Positions 1-8,233 are shown, counted from the stretch's first letter. The stretch is 12,062 nucleotides of DNA from CAYYAQ01 sp964469555 (GCA_964469555.1 CAYYAQ010000157.1:1-12062); one strand, 5' to 3'. The notes: generated by a model from the letters alone, not told the origin. Program-made: numbers and translations.

Positions 1-334
1 GATCCTGCGCGAAGGCGGGCCTGGCGATGTATCTGCAGAGCCGCTCCAAGCGTTTGGCTCGAATCGGGTCTACACGCCGTCGAGGAACAGACCGTGGAGA
101 TGAACATCGAGTCGGATCGCCGCGTCGAAGCGCTGGACTTGCACCACCGACCCGCAACGGCCGCCCGCATGGCCCTGAGCCCTGACCCGGCGGCAGTAGA
201 ACGACTGCACCGCCCGCGCGAAGATGCTGCGGACTTCTCGGCACAGCTCTGCGTGTCGGCGAGCGAGTAGCGTACGCGATGTGGCAGACTCGGCACCCAC
301 TGGCGAACCGGCAGTTCGGGGAACACGTGATCCA
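1..334. repeat. 334-bp direct repeat, copy 1
   Basis: This stretch matches 10866-11199 in the same orientation at a constant offset of 10,865 bases. My by-eye comparison finds no gaps and two substitutions: T at 254 against C at 11119, and G at 287 against A at 11152. That is about 99.4% identity. The left boundary is the window edge, so the repeat may be longer. On the right the match stops after position 334; copy 1 continues into transposase N-terminal sequence while copy 2 does not. The content is the transposase remnant described separately. Confidence 0.97.
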
Positions 335-415
335 CGAGGTGAGCCGCCACCTCCGCCAGTGGGGCGCAACGTGTCGGAGGCTCACGCCGCGTCGGGAGCA
401 AGTCGAGCCGTGTGC
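1..415 (-). pseudogene. IS91-family transposase remnant, copy 1 (frameshifted, internally deleted, cut by window edge)
   Basis: Reading leftwards, degenerate IS91/IS801-type transposase sequence is visible. Near 334-370 is a piece ending AAHLVDHVFPELPVRQW, the conserved block after the N-terminal zinc-binding region, then LPHRVRY. The frame then slips near 255-270. It continues as AELCREVRSIFARAV and CGSVVQVQRFDAAIRLDVHL, ending in HLHGLFLDGV, which holds the HUH (H-x-H) motif of rolling-circle transposases, with a stop at 70-72. Directly beyond, in another frame, comes RLERLCRYIARPAFAQD, which in intact family members lies far downstream of the HUH motif. The stretch between, expected to carry the catalytic tyrosines, is therefore deleted. 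The zinc-finger region (about 370-415) is barely recognisable. The remnant cannot be functional. The left end is set by the window, so its true extent is unknown. Confidence 0.8.
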
Positions 416-503
416 CCCGACGTGCTCTTTGCGAACGAACGGAACTCCGGATCGACCCAGCCCGTGAAAGGCGTTTCCACGACTTCCCCGCTAAGGTACT
501 CCC

Positions 504-1793
504 ATGAGAACCGCTCTCGGATTCCTGCTGAGTATCTCGACGATCGCCACTGCACCAGTCCATGCCCAGTCCGATCAGGTCCGAAACATCTTCACGGGCA
601 AGGACCTGTCCGGGTGGCACGTGGTGCCCGAGAAGAATGCCGCGCACTGGTCCGTCTCGGACGGCGTGATCATCGGTGACAACCCGGACAAGTCCGGTTC
701 GCTGCTCTGGACGAAAGCGGACCATGGCGACTACGAGCTGTCGTGCGAGTTCCGCACCAATTCTGCGGACTACGATTCGGGGATCTACGTGCGGGGCAAA
801 TCCCATCAGGTGCAGATCGGCATCTCGCGTTCCCTGAAGCGCGACCTCACCGCCTGCATCTACGCCCCGAAGGACAAGAAGGGCGGTTATCCCATCAGGT
901 CTGACAGGATCGCTGCGGTCCACAAGCCCGGTGAGTGGAATCGTCTGCGCATCCGGATGGTCGGCAGGCGAATCCAGACCTTCCTCAACGGCGAACGGAT
1001 CGTCGACTACCTGGGCGTCACCCTGGAGAACCGGGGCCCGATCGGGCTGCAGCTGCACGCCAAGGTCCATCAGAAGATGCTGTTTCGAAAACTGAAGCTC
1101 ACGCCGATCGCGTCCGGGGGAGCGGATCGGCCGAACGTCTGGGAAGACCACTTCGAAACCCAGGGCGCCCTGTCGAACTGGCACCCGACCCAACGAGACC
1201 GGTGGAAGATCTCCGACACGCGATCCGCTCGCGGCAAGGCGCTGCACCTGCTCGGTGTGAGCAGCAAGTACAAGCCGCCGTTCCGGAGTCCGCACAGCAT
1301 CCTGCTGCTGAAGCACAAGGTTCTGGGTGACTTCGTTCTCACCGCGCGGGTCAAGACACTGCAAAAGCCGACGGGCCACCGCGACATGTGCGTGTTCTTC
1401 GGATGGCAGAGTCCCGAGAACTACTACTACGTGCATCTCGGCGAGAAGCCCGACCCGAACTCGAGCCAGGTCTTCATCGTCAAGAAGGCGCCACGCACGC
1501 CGATCACCACCAAGAACGCGGGTGGCATCCCGTGGAAGGATGGCCACTGGCACGAGGTCAAGGTCGTACGGCGGGTCAAGGACGGAGCTATCGAGATCTA
1601 CTTCGACGACATGAAGACGCCCGTCAAGGAAGCTCGGGACACGACTTTCAAGTGGGGCATGGTCGGCCTCGGTTCGTTCGACGACCTCGGCATGTGGGAC
1701 GATGTCCGCATCAACGGCGTGCTGGTCCCGGGCAAGAAGCCGGTGCTTCCTGGGGCGAAGGCCAGGAAGGGGAACAAGAAGGGCAAGAAGTAG
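504..1793 (+). CDS. secreted two-domain DUF1080 protein (3-keto-disaccharide hydrolase-like)
   Basis: A 429-residue exported protein. Residues 1-22 form a signal peptide (MRT, hydrophobic core, cleavage likely after VHAQ). Residues about 27-202 are a DUF1080 domain, a concanavalin-like jelly roll: the entry is NIFTGKDLSGWHV and the exit GPIGLQLHAKV then FRKLKLTPI, as usual for the family. Residues about 211-408 form a second, diverged jelly roll (WEDHFETQG, YYYVHLGEKPDP, GMVGLGSFDD) resembling stand-alone DUF1080/LamG-like domains. The C-terminus is a lysine-rich tail (GAKARKGNKKGKK). Characterised DUF1080 members act on 3-keto-glycosides; I infer glycan processing in periplasm or outside, not a specific substrate. 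The ATG at 504 has a weak AAGG seven bases upstream (493-496), and the signal peptide supports this start. The gene is divergent from transposase remnant 1. The next gene begins 196 bases downstream. Confidence 0.85.
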   Translation: MRTALGFLLSISTIATAPVHAQSDQVRNIFTGKDLSGWHVVPEKNAAHWSVSDGVIIGDNPDKSGSLLWTKADHGDYELSCEFRTNSADYDSGIYVRGKSHQVQIGISRSLKRDLTACIYAPKDKKGGYPIRSDRIAAVHKPGEWNRLRIRMVGRRIQTFLNGERIVDYLGVTLENRGPIGLQLHAKVHQKMLFRKLKLTPIASGGADRPNVWEDHFETQGALSNWHPTQRDRWKISDTRSARGKALHLLGVSSKYKPPFRSPHSILLLKHKVLGDFVLTARVKTLQKPTGHRDMCVFFGWQSPENYYYVHLGEKPDPNSSQVFIVKKAPRTPITTKNAGGIPWKDGHWHEVKVVRRVKDGAIEIYFDDMKTPVKEARDTTFKWGMVGLGSFDDLGMWDDVRINGVLVPGKKPVLPGAKARKGNKKGKK

Positions 1794-1980
1794 CCTTCAA
1801 CGCGTGCGTCGCGGGTGGATCGTGTGTTCCTCCGGCAGCTGCCCGCGGCGCACCAACACCTGGCCGACGAGCACAAGCAGCCCCGATGACACTCGGAGGA
1901 CCGCCGCGCGCAGCCCCGTTGTCGCGGGAACCCCTCTCATCCTGCGGGGGAACACCGTAAACTACCCCAAACCACGTTTC

Positions 1981-1984
1981 GGAG
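1981..1984 (+). promoter_or_regulatory. ribosome binding site that decides a TTG start
   Basis: GGAG lies five bases before TTG at 1990, in frame with the long downstream gene. There is no in-frame ATG or GTG near the predicted membrane anchor. The sequence from TTG onward reads as a short basic start (M-A-G-R) followed by a hydrophobic helix, so this site best explains initiation. Confidence 0.6.
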
Positions 1985-1989
1985 TTTCC

Positions 1990-4900
1990 TTGGCCGGTCG
2001 CACCCTCATCCTCATCGCTCTCGTCGCGCTCCTGATCGGAGCGGGGTTCGTGAGCTACGACGCGGTGTTCTCGCCGGTCGGCCTCGCCACGGACGAGGCG
2101 TCGTCGATCGACCGCGCGGGTGACGGCACGGAGTTCGTGGCGCGAGGCTCGCCCACGGGGACCGACGACGAGTACGATCCCACGACTGCGGTATCGCAAG
2201 AAGATCCGCGCAGTGTCCTCCTTCCCGAGCCGGCGGGTACGAGCGAACGCCGTTCAGGCTCGCGCCCGACTATCGAGATCGTCGGACGGATCGTCGACCG
2301 GGCCGGCGCTGCGGTCGAAGGGGCCGAGATCAGCGTGTCGATCGGGCCGGCGTACTACGAACGCCCGCGATCAACCGATGCCGACCTGACCAGCGCGCTT
2401 GGGTCGCTGTCTCGGGAGATCGAGAAACCCGCCCGAACCGTCAAGTCCTCACGTCCCGCAAAGCCGACCCTGCGCACGGGCACGGATGGCAGGTTCGCGA
2501 TTCGCACGCCGGCTTACCGGCAAACCAGGCTCGAGATCACCGCATGCCACACCGGCTTCGCTCCGACTCGCGTGCAGGACTACTGGAGTGAAGGCGACCG
2601 AACCGTCCAGGTCGGCGACGTCGTGCTCGAGACCGGCGGCACCGCGATGGGCAGCGTGGTCGATGATGATCGGCACCCGATAGAAGGGGCCGTCGTCCGT
2701 TTCGTCCCCGTGCCGGAGACGCTCGTCGCTTCGAACCGCGACGACGCGAACGTGAAGAGCAACTCCGCCCCGAGTGGAATCGTCGACCTCGTGCCGCCAG
2801 CGCGAACCGGTGCGGACGGAAACTTCGAGTTGCAGCACTTGCCGCCGGGACCGTTCGTGCTGCTCGTGGACAAGCCACGACACCTGCCGGCCGTCAGTAT
2901 TCCCCGGGTCATGGAGTCCGACGCGACGATCGCGTGCGGCAAACTCGTGCTCGTGCTCGGTACCGCGATCGCGGGCCGGGTGCTCGACCGGAGCGGTCGA
3001 CCGCTTCGCGATGTCGCGATCGAAGCGCGCCTGTTCGAGACGGTCGATGACGACGCACGACGCAGGGCCTACGGCCGGCGTAGCCGCGAGGCGCGACCAC
3101 TCAGGTCTGCACCGGCGCGGAAGGGCACGACAGTTCGCGAGACCAGGAATCGAGAGGTCGACGATCCGCAGCCGATGCTCCGGAGCCTCGCCATCCAAGC
3201 CCTGCGCCGAACCGTGCAATCCGACGAGAAGGGCGGATTCCTGCACGAAGGTCTCCCGGCGGAGTCGCTGCGATTCACGTTCCGCCACGAGAACTTCATC
3301 GACGAGGAGCGGGGTCCCGTCGCGCCCAAAAAGACGTCGACACTCGAGGTCCGGATGTACCCGCGGCTCGCGATCGAAGGGCGACTCGTCAGTCAGGTCC
3401 ACGGGAGACCGGTCGAGCAATTCGGCGTCGTCGCGCGCCGGATCGCAGTCGAGCGCCCCCGTCCCACCGCGATCACCCAAAAGCCGAAGCCGAAGAGAGC
3501 AGAGAAGAGGGACGCCAAGGTCCGAAAGAAGACGGCGAAGCAGAAAGCCAAGCGGTCGACGAAGCCCGCGAAGCGCGCAGGTTCCCGTTTCGCCGAGAGT
3601 CCCAAGGTACGGGCCAAGCGCCTCGCGCGGCAGGCCGCGATCCGGGACCGCGAACTCGCCCGCCAGCGCAAGGAGCAGAAGCAGCGGGACGAACAACTCG
3701 CGATCGAGAGGATTCGACAAGAACAGCTGGCCTACGCCCGCGACCGCCTGGGACCGACCGGCCAGGTGCCGCAAAGCCGTCCCCGACCCGCACCCCACGA
3801 CGATGGCAAGTTCCGACTCGAAGGTCTGCAGCCCGGCACGTACGTCCTCGACATCGTTGCCCCCGGGCACGTGAAGATGGCGGCGGGACCGTTCGAACTC
3901 GCGCGCGGCCAGCGCCCCCTGCAACTGACGCTGCACGCCGTGCACGGCGTCACGTTTGCGGGGAAGGTCCTCGACCGGAAGAGCGGCAAGCCGATCGCGG
4001 GTGCGCACGTCGAACTTCGCCTGCCGCCACTCCAGATCTCATCCCTCACTAGCAGCAAGTCCGTGCAGTCGAGAGTGCGCTATCTGCGCACCGATCTTCG
4101 CGTCGACCGGGCACGAAGTCGCCGCGACGGCAGCTTCTCGATGTTGGGCCTGCGTCCGGGTCTGTTCCAATTCGTGGTCCGCGCGCAGAACTACAGGGAA
4201 TACGTTGAGCCCGCATTGGCGATCTCGTCGCGGCCGCAGACCGAACGGACGGTGCGGCTCGATCGCGGAGCATCCGTGCGCGGAATGGTGACGGGTCGCG
4301 TCGCGGGTGAGCAATACTCCGTCGCGCTGATCAGTTCGAAGGGCACGACGCAGGCCCGTGTCGATCCGGGGAACGGCCGCTACGAGGTCACGACCCTGGA
4401 GCCCGACGAGTACTACACCCTGGTGCGCCGATCCGGTGCCCAGGACAGCCGTCGCGAGAAGGTCGAACTGTCCGCGCGCCGCAAGAGAGGATTCCACGAC
4501 CTGGTCGCCTATGAGAACTCGCGCCTGGTCCACGACATCGACGCCAACGCGACCGCGCTAGGTGCGCTGCGCGGCCGGGTGTACCATAACGGGCGGGAGG
4601 CCCCCGGATTCGGGGTGCAGCTCGTTCCCCAGGATGCCCCGAAAAAACCTTCGGCCAAGAGGTACTCGAGAAGCACCCAACTGCGCGCGACCGCGGATGC
4701 GAAAGCCGCGTTCACATTCGCCTACTTCGAACCCGGCAACTACGTCCTCGAAGTCACGCCGTCCCGCAAAGGCGGGCGACGCAGCCGCGGTCCATGGCAC
4801 CGCGAACCCATCGTCGTGCGCGCCGGCCAGACGCTGGACCGGCGCGTCCAGGTGCGGACCGGAGACCTCCGATTCCGGATCCTGAACGCGCTGACGGGCC

Positions 4901-5202
4901 TGCCGGTGCCGTCCGCCCGGATCGAACTGGTGTCCGCCGCGGAAGCCGGCAACCGCACTCCCAAGGAGTGGCGGCGCCTCTCCTCTACGCGAAGGGTCTC
5001 GGTCCGAGACGGATCAGCGGTGATCCGTGACCTGATGCCGGGGCGTTGCGTCTACATGGTCTTCGGCTCTGGGCTCGCCTCGGAACCCCTCCGGGTATCG
5101 GTCGAGGTGGGCGAAGTCTCGGTGATCGTCCGCGTCGGTCCGAAGACCAAGAAGAAGCCGAAGTCACGCAAGGGACCGGACAAGAAGAAGAGGGGTTCGT
5201 AG
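1990..5202 (+). CDS. large membrane-anchored protein with about eight carboxypeptidase-regulatory-like repeats
   Basis: With the TTG start this is 1070 residues. Residues about 4-22 form one hydrophobic helix (signal anchor), leaving the rest outside the cytoplasmic membrane. Repeats of the carboxypeptidase-D regulatory-like (beta-sandwich) type begin near residues 93, 216, 324, 458, 653, 759, 857 and 960. Each has an opening like G-x-V-x-D-x-x-G-x-P-I-x-G-A-x-V. Most close with a G-x-F-x-L-x-x-L-x-P-G-x-Y-x-L element, for example LPPGPFVLLVDKP and LQPGTYVLDIVAPGH. Between repeats 4 and 5 (about 498-587) is a highly charged insert: a K/R-rich part resembling a histone-H1-like tail, then an R/E/Q-rich helix that could form a coiled coil. 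The C-terminus is again lysine-rich (KTKKKPKSRKGPDKKKRG). No catalytic domain is visible. Surface scaffold or adhesion is inference. An open frame extends upstream to 1702 but overlaps the DUF1080 gene and lacks coding character. Confidence 0.8.
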   Translation: MAGRTLILIALVALLIGAGFVSYDAVFSPVGLATDEASSIDRAGDGTEFVARGSPTGTDDEYDPTTAVSQEDPRSVLLPEPAGTSERRSGSRPTIEIVGRIVDRAGAAVEGAEISVSIGPAYYERPRSTDADLTSALGSLSREIEKPARTVKSSRPAKPTLRTGTDGRFAIRTPAYRQTRLEITACHTGFAPTRVQDYWSEGDRTVQVGDVVLETGGTAMGSVVDDDRHPIEGAVVRFVPVPETLVASNRDDANVKSNSAPSGIVDLVPPARTGADGNFELQHLPPGPFVLLVDKPRHLPAVSIPRVMESDATIACGKLVLVLGTAIAGRVLDRSGRPLRDVAIEARLFETVDDDARRRAYGRRSREARPLRSAPARKGTTVRETRNREVDDPQPMLRSLAIQALRRTVQSDEKGGFLHEGLPAESLRFTFRHENFIDEERGPVAPKKTSTLEVRMYPRLAIEGRLVSQVHGRPVEQFGVVARRIAVERPRPTAITQKPKPKRAEKRDAKVRKKTAKQKAKRSTKPAKRAGSRFAESPKVRAKRLARQAAIRDRELARQRKEQKQRDEQLAIERIRQEQLAYARDRLGPTGQVPQSRPRPAPHDDGKFRLEGLQPGTYVLDIVAPGHVKMAAGPFELARGQRPLQLTLHAVHGVTFAGKVLDRKSGKPIAGAHVELRLPPLQISSLTSSKSVQSRVRYLRTDLRVDRARSRRDGSFSMLGLRPGLFQFVVRAQNYREYVEPALAISSRPQTERTVRLDRGASVRGMVTGRVAGEQYSVALISSKGTTQARVDPGNGRYEVTTLEPDEYYTLVRRSGAQDSRREKVELSARRKRGFHDLVAYENSRLVHDIDANATALGALRGRVYHNGREAPGFGVQLVPQDAPKKPSAKRYSRSTQLRATADAKAAFTFAYFEPGNYVLEVTPSRKGGRRSRGPWHREPIVVRAGQTLDRRVQVRTGDLRFRILNALTGLPVPSARIELVSAAEAGNRTPKEWRRLSSTRRVSVRDGSAVIRDLMPGRCVYMVFGSGLASEPLRVSVEVGEVSVIVRVGPKTKKKPKSRKGPDKKKRGS

Positions 5203-5227
5203 CCTACCGCGGGCGCCGCCCCGCAAA

Positions 5228-5512
5228 TCAAGACTTGATGTCCACCGGCGCGGGGTAGTCCAAGACGGCCGGCTTACTCGCATCCACCGTGATCCAATGA
5301 AACCGCAGGACCGTCCCCAGGTTCGCCGCGATCTTCCACCGCGGTTTGATCGGGAGGTCGATCCACGTCGGCGTGCCTGCGAACACCCCCCCCGCGTTGG
5401 CGGCACGCGTACGATTCCCCCTCGGGGCGTGGCAGCTGACGTGCACGAGCGCCTGGCCGGCCCGCGCCCTGGAGACGGATGAGCACCGGCATGTCGATCT
5501 TGGGGCCGCCAC
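5228..5512 (-). pseudogene. C-terminal scrap of an exported protein
   Basis: In the 364-base gap between two plus-strand genes, the minus strand reads a coherent protein end: GTPTWIDLPIKPRWKIAANL, then GTVLRFHWITVDASKP and a stop after PVDIKS. The pattern of a LG-x-x-x-x-F-x-W-x-x-x-D element just before the C-terminus resembles the ends of many secreted planctomycete proteins; this is from memory of the style, not a named family. Upstream the reading degrades into arginine/alanine-rich sequence. Another frame gives PVLIRLQG just before it, hinting at a frameshift. A run of eight C (5386-5393) lies inside. There is no plausible start, signal peptide or ribosome binding site. It may be noise in a high-GC region. 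Nothing else is evident between 5203 and 5566. Confidence 0.3.
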
Positions 5513-5566
5513 CTCGACGGGTTCGAACCGCCGGTCTAGTATCGGTGGGTAGTCACTATCAATCCC

Positions 5567-8098
5567 ATGATCGTCTGGCGCTGCTCCGTCCTCTGCCTCT
5601 CCGCCCTCTGCCTACTCGGCTCGTCGAGCCGCCTGGCCGTCGATGTTGGTATTCCACCTGGCTCGCCGATCCTCTGGGGGCAGCGCATCCCGATGATCGC
5701 TCCCCGCGGTGTGCCCCTGTTTCCGGCTCCACCGGCACCGGCAGCGGAGGCCGAAAGGGAGGGAGCAACCAAGGCAGCGGGCAAGGGTGGCCCCCGTACA
5801 GTCGTCCAAGGGAGCAGGAACAAGGCGGGCGTGGGCGCCGCGAGCCCGTCCGGCATGCTGCGGATCCTGACCTGGAACCTCACCTCCCGACTGCCCTGGG
5901 TGATGCGCGAGAAGCCGGACCGCCGCGGTGCGGTGGGCGCCGGGCCATCGTTGCCCACACCTGACGACACCTTCTACTGGGCGTGCATGACGCCGCTCCT
6001 GCGGCTGATGCTGCACCCGCAACTCGTGTCAAAGAATGAGGTGATCGCCCATCTCGTCGAGATCGGCGAGCCCGTCAAGCCGGCTCTGCGGAATGCGAAG
6101 GCCGTGGCCTCGCTCACCAAGACCTGCCTCGAGATCGACAAGATGATCTCAGCGTCGCGCCGCTCCGGACCGCCAAAGCCGCTGCTCGGAAAGACCGCGC
6201 GCGAGACAATGCTCAGGCGCTTCGTCGCCGAGGAGTTGGTTCGCGACTTTCCGTACGACCCCAATGGGACTTTTGGCGAGCGACTCTTTCTCCTGGGTGA
6301 GGAGATCGAGGCCTCACTGGTCGATTACGCCGGCCACGAGGATTCACTCCTGCGCCGCAACGCAGTCGCAGCTCTCTGTCGACTGGGAACCGACTCTTCG
6401 CTCTACGCCTTGAACTCGATTGCCGTTGCGACGAAGGATCCGGTCGTGCTCATGCGCTGCCTCGCGGCACTCGGCCGCCATCGCTTCATGCCCAACCCCA
6501 AGCCCCTGCTGCGGCGGGCGCAGAGTGCCTCGAACTCCGTCGAGAAGATCGCCCTGGTCGTCGCCCTGGGACAGTGCGGGCGGCCCGAGGCGGTGCCGTT
6601 CCTGTCGCGGCTCGCCGGCAATCGCAAGAGCCGTGATCTCCAACTCGCCGCCCTCACCGCCCTGGCCTGGATCGGGTTCGCGCCTGATGATGGCTCGCTG
6701 AATAGACTGGCCAAGCGCGTCTCGAACCTGAGCCGCAAGAGCCCGTTGGTATTTGCACTGCGGGCGACCAAGAGCGAGTACGAGGCCAGCGCCCCCGACG
6801 ATTCGATGATGCGCGCGGCAACGGTCGAGCAGATCGCGCTGCTCCTGCGTGTCCGGATCGATCCCAAGGACACGGTGGCGGTGGATCGGCTCTTGGCGTT
6901 TTGCCAGAAGGATGGTGAGTCCGAGGCCAAGTCCAAACTCAAGTCCAGGTCGGGCAAGCGCGGGGACTCTGGGAAACCGGTAGTCCGTTCGCATCCACGG
7001 TTCCCGAATACGGCCATGGGCACGGTGATGCCGGCGGCCCAGTTCCTCTTCATCGAGACCCTACCCAGGCTCGGCAAGCGCGGCGTCGCCATCGCAAAGG
7101 AGATCGCTCTTGGCTGGACGACGGAGCCGGTTCTGCGCGCCCATGCGATGGCACAGCTTCCTCTTGACGAGTGCTGGGCGACGGCGGAGAACGTGGTGGG
7201 GGATTCTCTCGAGGGCCTGGAGGCCTGCGCCTGCGCATTCGACGTCCTGGTCAGGGCGGGCAGCGAGCAGATCCCGAAGATCTGCAACTCGCTGCTTCGC
7301 CGTTGCGCGAGGACCGCGCCGCGCGACGCGACGTCGGAAGAACGGCATGCCTGGCGCCAGGCCCTGCTCGCCCTCGGCGCGCGCAACGGTCTCGATATCA
7401 AGCGGCTCAAGCCACTGCTCCTCTACGTGCACGCGCGAAAGAAGATCCACCACGACAACGCCAGCATCGCTCTGGTGGAGGTGTTGGTCGGTGACCTCGT
7501 GCAGAAGGCCGGTGCCCGCAAGAAGGACAAGGGGCGCCGCGGGAAAATCAATGCGGTCCTCGACGTGGTGATCCAGCAAGGACTGCGGCCCTACCACACA
7601 GAGAAACGACGACCGGGTGCCGTGGTCTACGTCGAGCGCCAACTCGACGGGATCCGCCTCCAGCGAGAAGATCCCAACTACAGGGCCAGGGTCAACCGGT
7701 CGATCCTGGGCTACCTGCTCGGCAACGCTCGCCCGGACGGCGTGCAGGACCGGGTGATACCCAGGCCGTTGATCCAGCTCGAGGAGGAGATTCTCTTCGC
7801 GTTCGGCCGCTTGAGGTCGAAGGCTGGCGCCGAAGTCTTGACCCGCTTCATCGCCGAGAACCCGGACTCGGTCCTTCGCGCCCACGCCTGTCTGGCTTTG
7901 GGGATGAGCGGCCAGAAATCGGTGGCGAGCAAGCTGGTCCCATCGCTGATCCACGCGGATGGATTCGTCCGCTACTGTGCCTACCGGAGCCTCCGGCAGT
8001 TGACGGGCCAGGACTTCTGGGCCAATTGGATGTACGGCGAGCGCAAGGGGTGGTTCGCCATCGGCGAATACTATCTGCGCTGGCTTGGGCGGCGCTGA
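5567..8098 (+). CDS. exported HEAT-repeat protein
   Basis: An 843-residue protein. Residues 1-about 24 look like a signal peptide (MIVWR, then a Leu/Cys/Ala-rich core ending SSSRLA). A proline/glycine-rich low-complexity linker follows to about residue 95. Helical HEAT-type repeats are clearest at about 250-400 (LLRRNAVAALCRLG, VVLMRCLAALGRH, KIALVVALGQCGRPEAVPFL, LQLAALTALAWIG) and again at about 740-815 (EVLTRFIAENPDSVLRAHAC, LALGMSG, FVRYCAYRSLRQLTG). The extreme C-terminus is rich in aromatic residues (DFWANWMYGERKGWF). Lysine/arginine-rich loops interrupt the middle (about 446-470 and 647-660). No enzyme motif is seen. HEAT arrays usually serve as protein-binding scaffolds, so an envelope assembly or binding role is inferred. 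The ATG at 5567 is chosen for the signal peptide; its upstream region has no good Shine-Dalgarno (GGTGGG at 5544-5549 is too far). It may be transcribed separately from the gene 364 bases upstream. Confidence 0.8.
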   Translation: MIVWRCSVLCLSALCLLGSSSRLAVDVGIPPGSPILWGQRIPMIAPRGVPLFPAPPAPAAEAEREGATKAAGKGGPRTVVQGSRNKAGVGAASPSGMLRILTWNLTSRLPWVMREKPDRRGAVGAGPSLPTPDDTFYWACMTPLLRLMLHPQLVSKNEVIAHLVEIGEPVKPALRNAKAVASLTKTCLEIDKMISASRRSGPPKPLLGKTARETMLRRFVAEELVRDFPYDPNGTFGERLFLLGEEIEASLVDYAGHEDSLLRRNAVAALCRLGTDSSLYALNSIAVATKDPVVLMRCLAALGRHRFMPNPKPLLRRAQSASNSVEKIALVVALGQCGRPEAVPFLSRLAGNRKSRDLQLAALTALAWIGFAPDDGSLNRLAKRVSNLSRKSPLVFALRATKSEYEASAPDDSMMRAATVEQIALLLRVRIDPKDTVAVDRLLAFCQKDGESEAKSKLKSRSGKRGDSGKPVVRSHPRFPNTAMGTVMPAAQFLFIETLPRLGKRGVAIAKEIALGWTTEPVLRAHAMAQLPLDECWATAENVVGDSLEGLEACACAFDVLVRAGSEQIPKICNSLLRRCARTAPRDATSEERHAWRQALLALGARNGLDIKRLKPLLLYVHARKKIHHDNASIALVEVLVGDLVQKAGARKKDKGRRGKINAVLDVVIQQGLRPYHTEKRRPGAVVYVERQLDGIRLQREDPNYRARVNRSILGYLLGNARPDGVQDRVIPRPLIQLEEEILFAFGRLRSKAGAEVLTRFIAENPDSVLRAHACLALGMSGQKSVASKLVPSLIHADGFVRYCAYRSLRQLTGQDFWANWMYGERKGWFAIGEYYLRWLGRR

Positions 8099-8233
8099 CC
8101 AGCCGCGATCGACGGGGATGCCCGAAGACTTCAATCCACACGCCTCCTCGGAATCAGCGACCGAGACGCCGCCTCCTCGCTGGTGTTCTTGCGCCGTTTG
8201 CCGTCGGGATGGGCGGTGATCCGGATCGCGATG

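Noticed and set aside
1815..1889. Short frame reading VDRVFLRQLPAAHQHLADEH and on to a stop
   Set aside because: It looks slightly protein-like, but 24 residues without a ribosome binding site cannot be separated from chance. The rest of 1794-1989 holds only the Shine-Dalgarno of the next gene.
1702..1989. Upstream extension of the large envelope protein
   Set aside because: It overlaps the DUF1080 gene in another frame, is arginine/serine-rich shadow sequence, and would bury the membrane anchor.
2449..4008. Long minus-strand open frame (519 codons) opposite the envelope gene
   Set aside because: Arginine-rich composition and no domain. It is the complement of a strongly coding plus-strand repeat protein in high-GC DNA.
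5386..5393. Run of eight C as a programmed slippage site
   Set aside because: It lies in a degraded fragment with no matching frames on both sides that would make a known product.
6403..8134. Two minus-strand open frames opposite the HEAT gene
   Set aside because: They are shadows of a coding plus strand and have no signal peptide, motif or ribosome binding site.
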